Shown in pieces: positions 1-11,300 of a DNA stretch of 64,000 bases; within the stretch, counting starts at the first letter, position 1, and every line of letters starts with the position of its first letter. The position numbers and the translations under genes are program-made. The notes beneath the pieces are model-generated. The model saw only the letters and a program-made list of their open reading frames with translations. It was not told the origin of the DNA and searched no databases. This stretch comes from Watersipora subatra (taxonomy: Eukaryota; Bryozoa; Gymnolaemata; Cheilostomatida; Watersiporidae). The stretch is taken from NCBI RefSeq assembly GCF_963576615.1, contig NC_088708.1, positions 29,333,191 through 29,397,190 of the forward strand, given 5' to 3'.

Positions 1-558
1 GCCTTTTTTGGTTTTATGATTCTTGTATGGCATAATTTGTTAAAGATTACTGTTTGAAATGAAGTTATTGCCAATAAAGTAATGTGTATATATATACATT
101 GTATGCAAAAACAAAATGTAGAAAGTGTCAAGTTTAAAAACAAAATATATAATAAAGTCATATTAATTTAGTGCTCACATGGCTAAGTTAGACCGGTTCC
201 GTATCACCTCCATCACCTATATCTGTTCTCCGCCTGTTTCTCTGTCTCCGAGGCTACAATAAAAGACTCTTATTATTTATTTTTTGTTCAGTTCTTTACA
301 AAGTTCAAGTTTTTTTCCGTTTAGCTATTCGGATAGTTTTACCTAAATGTTTTTGTTTTAATCTTATATGTAATTACCTAAAGTAGTTATTGATAGGATT
401 TAGAGCTGTGCAACTGACTGACTACAATGCAGTGTGTTTTCATTAGAATACCTGCTCTAACATACAACTGTTTTGACATATAAAAAATACCCTCATAGGT
501 TTGATTGTATATAAAAAATATGTATATTAGCCGTGACATTAATTAACTTTTGTACTTA

Positions 559-1325
559 CAGTCATACCTCGACATACGAGCTTAATGCGTTTTGGAACTG
601 AGTTCCTATGTCAGTGTGCTCATAGGTCAATGCAATATTTTCTATATGAAGTAACTAAATACAAATTAATTTGTTCTTGTACTATGAAAATAATCACCGG
701 ATGAAAACCGGATGTTACAATCAAAAAATGTGTTTTAAATTTTAGTAATTTAGTAGCTACGCTCACAAAGTGAAAGCAATCACCCTTTTAGCAGTTACGA
801 TCCGCAAAAAAATGTAACATTACTATGTACGATACTGTATGGAGTTCTTACCTCCCAGACAGACGTAGTGACTAATGGCGGTGTGAGAGAGACTTTACAG
901 CTACGCGTTTGGTAAACTTGACTTTTTGCAATGATATGTAACACAACATAAACTTTGAATTTAGCTTACATGAATTTAGCTTATGAAACGCCGGCCCGCG
1001 CACACACCTAAAATTAAGTTTTAATATTTTACTGTCATCATACTTTGTCCTCGCCTTAATTGTTTATTGTTTTTGGTTTGACGCTTATTGCCCCGCTTTC
1101 ACTGTAGCTTTTAGCCGACCTTATTGAAACTTTTTTTAAACTGATTCGACGATAAAGACTGATTCTGTACTCGGAAGCAGCCTCTCGCATACTTGACCAT
1201 TTAATGGCCACCAAGAGCTGGCTCATATCTCCAAGGTTTCTCGTATCTCAAGGCAGAAATTGCTCGAAATTCTGCTTGCAACTTGATTTTCTCGTATGTC
1301 GTGACACTCGTATTTGTAGGTATAT
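559..1325. mobile_element. MITE copy 1, Tc1/mariner-like ends
   Basis: The left end CAGTCATACCTCGACATACG is preceded by TA (557-558). The body is similar along its length to the copy at 7612-8338, including the inner stretch around the words AACTAAATACAAATTAAT and the 3' part near CTCGTATGTCG. The right end is worn, so its exact border is uncertain. It carries no transposase frame, so it would be a non-autonomous element. TA target choice and short inverted ends point to the Tc1/mariner group, which is inference. Confidence 0.7.
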
Positions 1326-1929
1326 TAAACATACATCAATTTTAACACATTTTCTTATCTGTTAGAACTTTTATATGTTTATTCCCTGCCACACAAGGCA
1401 TAGTTTTATTTAAAAGTCAACTTTTATTTTAGGTTGTTATTCACCAGCAACATCAAGGAGTTGTCATCTCCATTGTCAACATTGTCTCCATTTCCATAGA
1501 TTAATAAATTAATGAATGATGTTGATTTAAAGTATATGTGCAATTGCTTATTGGTTATGGATTGCTACAAACATTACTTGTTCGTGTGGTATTGCTACCT
1601 TGCATTAGCCTTCAAGTCTGCCGCTATTAAGCTATACATAAAAGACATCAGACATTCGAGGGTTGGGGAACGTGGTATTTCACCTGTTTATTTATACATG
1701 CCACCGATGAATTTGGAATCTTGTATACTATAGGTGCCACATAGAAGGTATGCTCTGCACTTCGATCACGCCTGAGCGATGTGATGATAAGGTGTTACTT
1801 ACATAAGGCAATTTTATAAGCGTTTTTTAATTTCATACCACCTGCTACTAAAGTTCCTGTAGATCAACAGTCACACTGAATCCAAATGCAACAAGTACTG
1901 GTAAATCATTTATACTAGGTTAAAATGAG

Positions 1930-2229
1930 TTGTCACAATCAACTGACCAATAGCAGATGGTCACAACCAGCTGATCAATAGCGCATGGTCACAATAAACT
2001 GACCAATAGCAGATTGTCACAACCAACTGACCAATAACAGGTTGTCACAACCAACTGACCAATAGCAGGTGGTCACAATCAACTGACCAATAGCAGGTGG
2101 TCACAATCAACTGACCAATAGCAGATGGTCCCAACCAACTGACCAATAGCAGATTGTCACAACCAACTGACCAATAGCAGGTTGTCACAACCAACTGACC
2201 AATAGCAGGTTGTCATAATAAACTGACAA
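1930..2229. repeat. 28-bp minisatellite, about 11 copies
   Basis: A tandem repeat whose unit contains AACTGACCAATAGCAG followed by (A/G)(T/G)TGTCACAA, with a few base changes between copies. No open frame of interest runs through it. Confidence 0.9.
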
Positions 2230-3404
2230 TTACTTTTCATTTGTTAGTAATATTGTCATATCAATTTTGTCTGTGTGTATTTCAACAAATTCATAATTCT
2301 GAAATAAAAAGAAACAATTTGCAAGACATCAAGTATTTCGTTAACTGTCCTATAATGATTTTTGACGGCCAAAAATAAAGGTTAGAAGTGGCTGATGTAA
2401 CTAGGTGAATCGTGTGTCAAAACATTTTGATGTTTCTCACGCGGTTTGACTGCGAGAGTCGTATTTCCATTCCTTTAATACAAGACTGGCATATCTTGAT
2501 GTCTGATTCGTGCTGCTACAGAACCCTGATGTAAAATAAAGAAGGATTGAAAGAATCAACAAGCAACAAACTGGATGAAAAAATCGGAAATGACAAATGC
2601 ACCGTTCCATTCATCAAACATTGCCGTCTGTCTCTTGGTTAAGAATTGATTTGTCACACATTTTGCTCTTTCCTGTCTGGGTTTAATCTTTGTACTTCCC
2701 AAAGAAAATTGAGCGGAGCAGGTGCGCGACGGGGGTTAGTCGAGCATTTGCAAGTCAAGACAGCTTGTAAGAGCTATGAGCTGATTCCTGTATGGAGAAG
2801 CTTGTTCAGTTATTCACCGTGATGTACGTTTAATGGCTTGTTTATAATGCAACATTCCTTCTTCTTAGTCAGGTTTGTTGATCTATATCGCAGTTCAATC
2901 TGCTATGAGAAGTATTTTCCAGGGATTGCGTGTCTGGACATTGTTGAATAATCATGAGTAATGCTCAAATTTATATTGTCTTTAGGAGTTATCCGATTTC
3001 TGATTTGCTTTTGTAGGCAGTGAAATGTCTGTGGTGTGACTTTTTATTTGCATTGTTTGGATAGCAACGTATACTGGATTTACATGTTTTAGCGCTTATA
3101 AAAATAGCCTTGATTTAGTCTCCATTTTAAAAATTTAGTTTCTATAATCATCACCTTTGTTGTAATTTTATCATTCTTTTAAACAGTCACTGCTGTTCCT
3201 AGAATTGTTCAGAGACTTGACTATCGAAAATTTTAATAATTTAATAACCAAACAGATCTCATTGCAGTGTAACTAATGAAGTATTGCACAACGCTAAAAA
3301 AATCAGCATGAAAACTGAGTTTGTGTGGTGCTATCTTCAATACTTTTCAATTTCTAGTTATATATATAAAATTAATAATTGGAAAGTCTTGACGATAACA
3401 TGGT

Positions 3405-3480
3405 GCAGTCTCAGTATATATATACACATATAAGTATATATCATGATATATATATCACGATATATATATCATGATAAATA
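3405..3480. repeat. TA-rich microsatellite with palindromic ATCATGAT words
   Basis: Runs of TATATA are interrupted by ATCATGAT and ATCACGAT, making the block partly self-complementary. It abuts the direct repeat copy that starts at 3481. Confidence 0.7.
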
Positions 3481-3890
3481 TATCAAGAGAACATCAGTTG
3501 CAAGCTGAAGGGATCAATCTATCTCATGACTGTGTATTTTATTGATGCAGTAATCAGGAAATGGATTTGAAGAGAGTGAAATTATATGATTTGATTGGCC
3601 AAGTTTTCTCTACCGCTATTGCATCACCAGGCTGCATCTTATATCTTCTGATAAAGAGTCTTATAATCTCCTATATAACCTTGCATTCCTATGAGACATA
3701 CAACTCCTGTTTTTTCTTCTTGATTGTCCTGACGTGGTTTTTATTTTTTTATTTCGTTTTTTCGCTTCTTCACACTTGATTGGTTCTATTTTTAGTTATA
3801 ATTTTTAAACATTTTAGATCCTTTCCAGTTACATTGAAGTTTATCATGGATACTGGACTGGCTTCGCATTTATCATATTCTATAGCTAGA
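3481..3890. repeat. 0.4 kb direct repeat, copy 1 (partner at 4987-5388)
   Basis: The two copies share long words such as TATCAAGAGAACATCA and AATCAGGAAATGGATTTGAA and run in the same direction to TTTATCATATTCTAT; identity by eye is roughly 80%. They flank the CDK7 exon at 4034-4183. I recognise no protein in them and no terminal repeats, so the nature of the unit is unknown; an old dispersed element is the simplest guess. Confidence 0.75.
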
Positions 3891-4033
3891 TATATATTAT
3901 ATAGATAACATTTTTGATTTTATATTTAATCAATTGCGTATTGTTTGGCCAAGAAACTTAAGGATATTAAAGTGTTAGCTGCCAATATCTAGTGTCTCTC
4001 ATCTTCATAATTATAATGGTTGTTCTATTACAG

Positions 4034-4183
4034 ACTGTCTCAGAGCTACCTGACTACCTCGAGTTCAAACCTATAATAGCAACACCCCTAGATCAAATAT
4101 TCACTGCTGCAGGGTATGACCTCCTTGAGCTGCTCGGCTCCATGCTCAAATTGGACCCTATTCGTCGGTGTACAGCAACTCAG
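4034..4183 (+). CDS. CDK7: CDK7 penultimate coding exon
   Basis: 150 nt, 50 codons, phase 0 at both ends. The acceptor is TTCTATTACAG and the donor CAG|GTTGGC, a rather weak donor. It encodes the end of the kinase C-lobe. Confidence 0.9.
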
Positions 4184-7100
4184 GTTGGCTAAATCCTTCC
4201 CTCTTGAGACATACTAGTAATGATTTAAAGTTACCCATTTTGATGGTCAGTTGTGAGCATTGAACATGGAATTTACTCACCAAATTGAACAGTTTTATTA
4301 TTAGTTCACGCTGGTGGAGGGAGGTGTATATCTACTCTGAATCGCTGCCATGCGAATGTTGATTCTTGTCAATCAGTTCCTCAGGTTGAATAGGGTGGAA
4401 CAAACGCTCGCCTATGCATAGCTGTGGGTTTCCAGCGTTATTTAGATTTTAAATAAAACTGGTTTTATTGCAGAAGGCTACCAGGTGGTATCATTATTAA
4501 TTACTATGCATTTTTTACTAGTTTAATCATGGTTCTCTTAGTGGTACTCGCCTACTTCCTGCCACTCCAAAGATCGACTCTCCTAATCACCTAGCGTGAT
4601 TGATTAAATTTACATATTTCAGTAAACATTAGGCTGGGAACAATCATGAATGAAAATTGTTTTTGTCTGTTTATTCGCACATACTGGGTTCGTTTAGTAT
4701 ATTTCGCGACGTCCTGTTATATATATTTGACTGTATATGTGGGCTCACAGATGCACCACACGAACTGCTAAAATTAACAATTTCATATTTGTTGACTCGA
4801 ACCATCATCATTTTTTGTGACGGAAGAAGCTGAAGGCGAATGTTGATAAACTGGCTTATAACTGCTTATTAATTGTGTCTAAAATCTTGTGTGCCGACTG
4901 GTAAAACAATGTAAAATGTATAACTACAAAATTCCCACTCATCATTCTCTGAAGGAGAAGGCTCTCGAGCCAGGTCTGTCTGATTCATATCAAGAGAACA
5001 TCAAATACAAGCTGAAGGAATGCATCTATCTCATGACTGTGTATTTTATTGGTGCAGCAATCAGGAAATGGATTTGAAGAGAGTGATATTATAAAATTTG
5101 ATTGGCCAAGTGTACTCTGCTCGCTACTGCATCACCAGGCTGCAACTTCTGATAAAGATTCTTATAATCTCCTAGTTAGCCTTTCATTCCTATTAGACAA
5201 AAAACCGCTTTTTCTTCTTCTTTATTGTCTTGGTACAATTTTTTGTTTGAAACTTTATTTTCTCTTTTTTCTACACTTAATCGATTCTATTTTTAGTTAC
5301 AATTTATTAAAAATTTAGATCCTTTTCTGTCATGTTGAATTTTATCGCAGATCCTGGACCAAGTTTTCATTTATCATATTCTATTGCTGGATTTATTAAA
5401 TCCTGCCCACGCACTGCCATAAAGAATGACACCACCTAGGTCTTACAGCATTATCACGCTTTTGTGCAATGGTGTTTAGTCGCTACCTCCCAGATGTCAC
5501 TATTATTTGTGGTTTTTACTGTCTCCAATCTTTAAAACGTCGTCATGTAATGCTGGGACCAATATTATCATTTTCGTGGGAAAAATAGTATTAGTGCATT
5601 ATATTAGTGTTTTAATATCCTTTATTAAAACACTAATAAACTAGCTTCCTTAAAAAAATCTTGAAATTCCTTTCATGTGACTAACTTTATAGTTAGTATT
5701 TGTCTGAATTGGCTTGCTTTTCAAGATCTGTAAATTGTTAATTTTAAAATATAAACATAGCTTTTATTTAACAGTGTTTAGATATTATTATATCTTAGCA
5801 TTGTTGCTCGATACTCCGAACAACACTCTGAAACCTTTAATCCACTTTTTATACTCAATGCTGTATTGAGGGAACCTTGAATACAAGGGAACCTTGAATA
5901 CAAGTCTTAATGCTGTAATGCTGTATTGAGGGAACCTTGAATACAAGTCTTAATTCTGTAATACTGTACTAAGGGAACCTTGAATACAAGTCCTAATGCT
6001 GTAATACTGTATTGAGGGAACCTTGAGTACACGTCCTAATGCTGTAATGCTGTATTGAGGGATCCTTTAATACAAGTCTTAATGCTGTAATACTGTATTG
6101 AGGGAACCTTGAGTACACGTCTTAATGCTGTAATACTGTATTGAGGGAACCTTGAATACAAGTCTTAATACTGTAATACTGTATTGAGGGAACCTTGAGC
6201 ACAAGTCTTAATACTGTAATGCTGTCTTGAGGGATCTTTGAATACAAGTCTTAATGCTGTAATACTGTATTGAGGGAACCTTGAGTACACGTCTTAATGC
6301 TGTAATACTGTATTGAGGGAACCTTGAATACAAGTTTTAATGCTGTAATGCTGTATTGAAGGCACCTTGAATACAAGTCTTAATACTGTAATACTGTATT
6401 GATGGAACCTTGAATACAAGTCTTAATGCTGTAATGCTGTATTGATGGAACCTTGAATACAAGTCTTAATACTGTAATGCTGTATTGAGGAAACCTTTAA
6501 TACAAGTTTTAATACTGTAATGCTGTATTGAGGGAACTTTGAATACAAGGTTCAGATTTACATGTTAATACCTTTTTACGCTTTTGCTTCTAACTCAAAA
6601 TTACATTAAATTATTTTTATAACCAACTGGTATGTTTGGCTTGTATTACGACTCCGCACAGTTGTAATACAAGCCAAATTTTAATGTTCCCGTTTTTAAG
6701 GATCTCTTCTAGAATTAATTCTTCAAAGAATATTGTTTTTTTTAAAAAGCTCGCGTTTCCATGGTTCAAATCTTCATAGCTTTTCGTGTTTCTGTTTATC
6801 TTCCATACATCGAAGATAAACAGTTGGTGCAAAGAATTAATCTTTGAAGCTTAAAAACGCTTTGAATGGAACATTGACATGATCTAGTCATTCATCTTAC
6901 ATTCAGTCAGTGTCTTATGCCAGTTACCTTCTGGTGGTGTCGAAAGTGTCGGTGTTTGTTATCATTCACGACTAATTTTGATGTTTGAGGTGATCTGACA
7001 GCCAGGCTGTTTCAAGGTTAAAATCGACAAAACTTGATCGCAGTTGAAACGCTCAGGAGAAAAACACTTCTCCTAAATGATGTCAGTAGTCGTGTTTCCT

Positions 7101-7577
7101 GTTCATTCCTCTCTTAATGACATCTGCTATTGTGTTCAAGTTGCAGTGTTACATGTTTCTATTGACATATATTTTTCTTCTGAGCGTTTTAACCGTGATC
7201 AAGTTTTGTCGATTTTCATCTTAAAACATCCTGGCCATCAGATCACCTCAAACATCAAAACCAATTGCAAATGATAGAAAAATATCGAAATTTTCAAATA
7301 AAGTCTATTAAAATGTTATGTATGTTCATCTTTCTGACTGACCATGTTTATCCATCTATGACAACTTCCACATTCGTCTTTTGATCAAACGTTTTGCAAC
7401 AGGCTTTTGCTTTTGTTTTAGGCTTTGAGAATGTCATATTTTAGCAATAAGCCAGGTCCGAGTACTGGTTCGGAGTTGCCTCTCCCTAGAACATCACAAG
7501 AGGTTACCAAAGAACTTAAACAAGAACACAGAGCTAAACGACGGAAACGGAACGATATTGACGATAACGGTCAGTAG
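4034..7577 (+). CDS. CDK7: CDK7, last two coding exons (5' part not visible)
   Basis: Cyclin-dependent kinase 7 is the catalytic subunit of the CAK complex (with cyclin H and MAT1) and of TFIIH; it phosphorylates the T-loops of cell-cycle CDKs and the RNA polymerase II tail. Two exons are visible, 4034-4183 and 7422-7577. The first encodes 50 residues of the kinase C-lobe with LPDYLEFK, then PLDQIFTAAGYDLLELL and DPIRRCTATQ, the expected end of the kinase fold. The second opens with ALRMSYFSNKPGPS, matching the ALKMKYFSNRPGP stretch I know from animal CDK7, and ends in a basic tail (AKRRKRN) before TAG. The join is in phase 0 (ACTCAG|GTTGGC to TTTTAG|GCTTTG). Upstream kinase exons were looked for and not found in 1-4033. 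The 3.2 kb intron holds minisatellites and fold-back repeats. Confidence 0.9.
4987..5388. repeat. 0.4 kb direct repeat, copy 2
   Basis: Partner of 3481-3890, lying inside the last CDK7 intron. It shares the word CTATCTCATGACTGTGTATT and the run AATCAGGAAATGGATTTGAA. Short open frames across it differ between the copies, which argues against coding. Confidence 0.75.
5602..5638. repeat. Perfect hairpin, 16-bp stem
   Basis: TATTAGTGTTTTAATA (5602-5617) and its exact reverse complement (5623-5638) are separated by the loop TCCTT. It is intronic in CDK7. There is no T-tract or other sign of a known RNA. Confidence 0.8.
5862..6549. repeat. 43-bp minisatellite, about 16 copies
   Basis: The unit contains GGGAACCTTGAATACAAG followed by TCTTAATGCTGTAATACTG and TATTGA. 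Copies differ at a few sites (GAATACAAG/GAGTACACG, TGCTG/TACTG). It lies in the last CDK7 intron. Confidence 0.95.
6635..6823. repeat. Two short perfect hairpins
   Basis: TTTGGCTTGTATTAC at 6635-6649 pairs with 6664-6678 (14-nt loop). CTGTTTATCTTC at 6792-6803 pairs with 6812-6823 (8-nt loop). Both are exact. They lie between the 43-bp array and the larger fold-back at 6957-7282 and may belong to small inverted-repeat elements. Confidence 0.75.
6957..7282. repeat. Fold-back repeat with about 105-bp arms
   Basis: The left arm (about 6957-7063) and the reverse complement of the right arm (about 7175-7282) share TTTTGATGTTTGAGGTGATC and AAAATCGACAAAACTTGATC, with roughly 80-85% identity overall and a spacer of about 110 bp. 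It lies just upstream of the last CDK7 exon, so the pre-mRNA could form a long hairpin there. No transposase and no target duplication were seen. Confidence 0.75.
7422..7577 (+). CDS. CDK7: CDK7 last coding exon with stop
   Basis: The acceptor is TTTTGTTTTAG. The exon gives 51 residues and TAG at 7575-7577. It holds the family's YFSN(K/R)PGP motif and a lysine/arginine-rich tail. A MITE starts 34 nt after the stop, and there is no AATAAA between the stop and the MITE. Confidence 0.9.
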   Translation, partial: ALRMSYFSNKPGPSTGSELPLPRTSQEVTKELKQEHRAKRRKRNDIDDNGQ

Positions 7578-7611
7578 AAATAGCGAAAATTACTTTTATA
7601 TTTGGGAGATA

Positions 7612-8338
7612 TAGTCATACCTCGACATACATGCTTAATGTGTTCCAAGACTGAGTCAAGTCTAGTCAACTCGTAAGTCAGATCAATTTTTTTATATAAA
7701 ATAACTAAATACAAATTAATCTGTTCCCACCCTCTGAAAAAAACTCCCTAAAACAGGATATTACAAAGGTACAACATGTTTTTAATTGCTGTAATTCGCT
7801 ACCTACACTCACAAAGTAAACAAATAACTATTTAGGGATTATGATCTGCGATAAGATGTAACATTGCTATGTACAGGACTGCATGGAGTTCTCACCTTCC
7901 AGACAGAAGGGAGTGGTGTTGTTAGAGAGAGACTTGACGGCAACACATTTGTTATGTTACACTTTTGCGACGCTTCGTAACATATACTTTAAATTTAACT
8001 TATATACACTTGCTCACTAAATACACTTAGAAATGAGTTTAAATCTTACATTACATTTAATTCAGTTTACTTTTCTTCTTTTTGCTTCCCTTTTTGACTC
8101 CAAACTTGCTTTCACCTTCACTTTCAGTCAGCCCTTTTAAAACTTTTTTTAAACCAATCCGATGGAAAGGATCGAGCGAAGCTGTTCTCGAAAGAGGCCT
8201 CTTGCATACTCGGCCACCTAGTGGCCGCATTATTGACCGTGTCGTATCCTCGTGTTCATACTCTCTCATGTATATTAAGGCAAAAACTAAATCTAAATCT
8301 CTCCTATGTTGGGACACTCGTATGTCGAGATATGACTG
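7612..8338. mobile_element. MITE copy 2, TA-flanked
   Basis: A 727-bp element bounded by TA (7610-7611 and 8339-8340). The left end reads TAGTCATACCTCGACATAC and the right end CGTATGTCGAGATATGACTG, which are near-perfect inverses. The two short open frames inside (about 90 codons on each strand) overlap each other and resemble no transposase. It starts 34 nt past the CDK7 stop, so it probably lies in the CDK7 3' UTR or replaced part of it. Confidence 0.85.
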
Positions 8339-8340
8339 TA

Positions 8341-11300
8341 TTCTGTTTTACAGACTAACATAATGCTAGCTTGTCTGAGATGAACTACTGCTTCTGTTAG
8401 CTCTCTTGGAATGGTAAGGTTTTCCTCAAACAAGTTGTAAGCTTTTTTGAAAACCTGCTGAAACCTCAGTACGTAAATGACGTGAAAAATATCAGTTTCA
8501 ATTGTGAAAACTTGGTATTAGGATGTTAATTCTACATAAGGTTGTGCACTTAAACAGAAAAGCTATGTTACTATTACTCATATTTTCTGGAAGGATTAGT
8601 GTAAGTGGATTCAACAGACTTATCTTCGGACAATGACACGACCTTTTCCTTGACATCCGCTTATTGCTCATTCATATTATAGTCTGTGGAAAAGATTTAA
8701 GATGGTTTATATTTCACATTCTATTTCAGTTGATGATAAGGTACACCGTAGATTACATGGAAGGATAGCTAGGTGTTTAGAAGCGTTGTCACAAAATTTT
8801 CATCGAAGTTTTAACAAGGCTTAATTAAGAAAAAAATATGGTGAAACTTTCTTTTTTCTAATAAACATTTGCTACTTGGCTAATAGATTTAGTTTATTCC
8901 ATGTAAGAAAGAGAACGCAACTTCGCAAAGAAGGATTTGAGAGACCGTCAAACATTTTCATGGCTTGTTCTACAGGTTTGTGATATCATCTTGTATAAAC
9001 TTGTCATTTCATTATCGAGATAACTCAGGCTAACAATAGTTGCAGATGTGTGTTTCCATCGATAACATCTGTTAAACGCATGAGTAATGATGAGATGTCA
9101 ACGGGTCTGAAAATGTTATCATGTATGGTGGAGTGTTAGTTTGGCCCTCCCATTATGTCTGATCACCTGATATGATCATTATCATACAACCATCTACTAG
9201 ATAGTTGCATACTTCATTGCTCTCTTATTCCATGTGCGAGAAGTTATTTGGAAAACGCTATGGTTTCTCCATTTTTGATTTTGTTCAAAAAATTTTCCAT
9301 TTTTCAAGTACGTGTGTTTTTAATATTTTCTTTTAAGATTGTAGTGACTTGTAGGTTGGAACAGGGTTATAAAGATTTACTTGGGTGCGTGTATTCTATG
9401 TACCATCAGCAATATTTGTTTGTTTGGTGACACGCGGCTGCATAAAACTTCTTTGTAACAATTAGCCATATGCGGCTCTCTCGTCTCCTCCCCTATTCAG
9501 GATTCTGGCAAGCTGTTGGTCAGAGATAAACTACAGTACTATACCATTCCGTTGAATAGTTCTATGCTTTAATGTGATATAGAATTATTTTTTCAGCGTA
9601 TCGACGTGAGGCGGAGCTAAATTGTCCTTTCGCTAGACATTCGGTACATTCCATTACTTACCTTAGTATTATTAATGATAAAAAGTTATGATTCATTCAT
9701 TAATATTCTCAGGAAATGCAGCAAAAAAATTATGCCAATTAGGATGATGGCCGTTTCCACTCAGTCATCAAGTAATACCCCCAGCAATACCCTGCGAAAT
9801 AGTTTGGCATTGCGGTGAATTGCATTGATTGATCAGCCAATTGAATCAGATTTTGCAAAAATTTCTTTTTATGTTCACTGATTAGAGTTTTATTTATTAG
9901 TATGGGCTCCTATGTTAACAACATTATGAGTTAGCATATTTTGGAATTATCCCACCTTCAGCCAACTCATCACTCTCACTTATACTAATAAGGTTTTATG
10001 ACACACACCCAGCCCCTCACTGTTATCACAAGCCAAGGCTTACCAAGAGATCTATTATCTTCTAAAAGGCTGTTGTTTACATTTAATAGAAACATTTTAG
10101 CTGACATATGTAATTTGAAAATTTTATAATTTTGTGTCAATATATTTGTTTTGTTTTGTCTGGACTTAAGTAGAGTTTTGCTCAAAGGAAGTGGTTTCGA
10201 GTATCATACATCAGTCTCTTCTCTTTTCCATAATTATTCTTTAGTTCTGTATATGTCCGCTGTGTGACTTCCTGTTCGACAATAAAAGGCTGTCACGTAA
10301 CCATAGCACAATCACAAAGTTAATCATTCCAACTCATTTGCTCCGCATGCTATTGTGGTTCGACTATTCATCCCAATTTCAAATAATTAGAAAATAATGA
10401 GTAGGGTAAAGCCATAATCTCTAACCGCACCGCGATCCTTAAATATCTGCCACCCAGCCTCTCTCTCAATCCTCACCCAAGAGCTAAGGCGTTCTCTCAC
10501 GAATGATGAGACCACCAGCAAGACATTGAAATATGAATGTTTAATTGCTTCTGCGTCACCTTTCAGCAAGCAGACCGGACCTGGCTTCCTTTTCTTTTAT
10601 AAAAATGATTTTGTATAAGTCGTAATCTCGTTCAAAAAATAATAATGGTGAGCTAGCAATAAATTGTTTTTTAAAAAGCTTTGCTTGTTCCCGCAATGCA
10701 TTAGAAGCCTTTCATGCGCTAATGCGCACTACCGCATCTCCCTATTCATTAGATTAGGTCTTTTAAATGTTGATTATTCTTTTCTGCTGGATACTTCACT
10801 TTAAATGTAATGTTTTTACACTAGCTTATAAGGCAGACGAAGGTGGAAGTTGCGGGTCACTTGCCTAAATATGTCAGCCTAAACTTCAAAAAGCTGTAAC
10901 AGTCAGTCCGGCCTCTCATTGGTATGAAATAATTTTTGAGTTTGTTAGGCTTGTGAATTTGTTAAAGGTTGACTTGCAATAAAATTCACATTACAGTTAT
11001 TTGGTATCAAAAGATTCACCATGTCTTACTCTGTTGTGTTGTAGGTGCCAAATATGTAGAAATGTGATTACAAGCTCTTAAAAGCTGAAAAACGAAAAGC
11101 CGCCGTAGATTGGAATATCTTTATTTCGATGACGTAGCCATGAAATTTGGTTATTGTCTTGTCACGTGATGTTCTCACGTGAATTGAAAGGCCAATAAAA
11201 AGCTCAATATAAAACTTATCGTAGCACTAGTTTATGACAAACACTTCGGGTTTTACCGAAGACCCCGTATCAAATATAGATGCTCGCTACTTTACAGTTT

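Larger units (their letters stand above)
1..4033. other. Non-coding DNA left of the first visible CDK7 exon
   Basis: I find no convincing exon here in either strand, although the preceding CDK7 exons should lie upstream on the plus strand. The stretch holds a MITE copy (559 to about 1325), a 28-bp minisatellite (1930-2229), a TA-rich microsatellite (about 3405-3480) and one copy of a 0.4 kb direct repeat (3481-3890). The part nearest the CDK7 exon is presumably intron; how much of the rest is intron cannot be told. Confidence 0.5.

Noticed and set aside
1930-2229. Regular repeat that could be taken for a CRISPR array
   Set aside because: Contiguous 28-bp units with no unique spacers, in a eukaryotic context; the same applies to the other arrays.
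8057-8363. Opposed frames of 86 and 93 codons
   Set aside because: They overlap each other inside MITE copy 2 and resemble no transposase.
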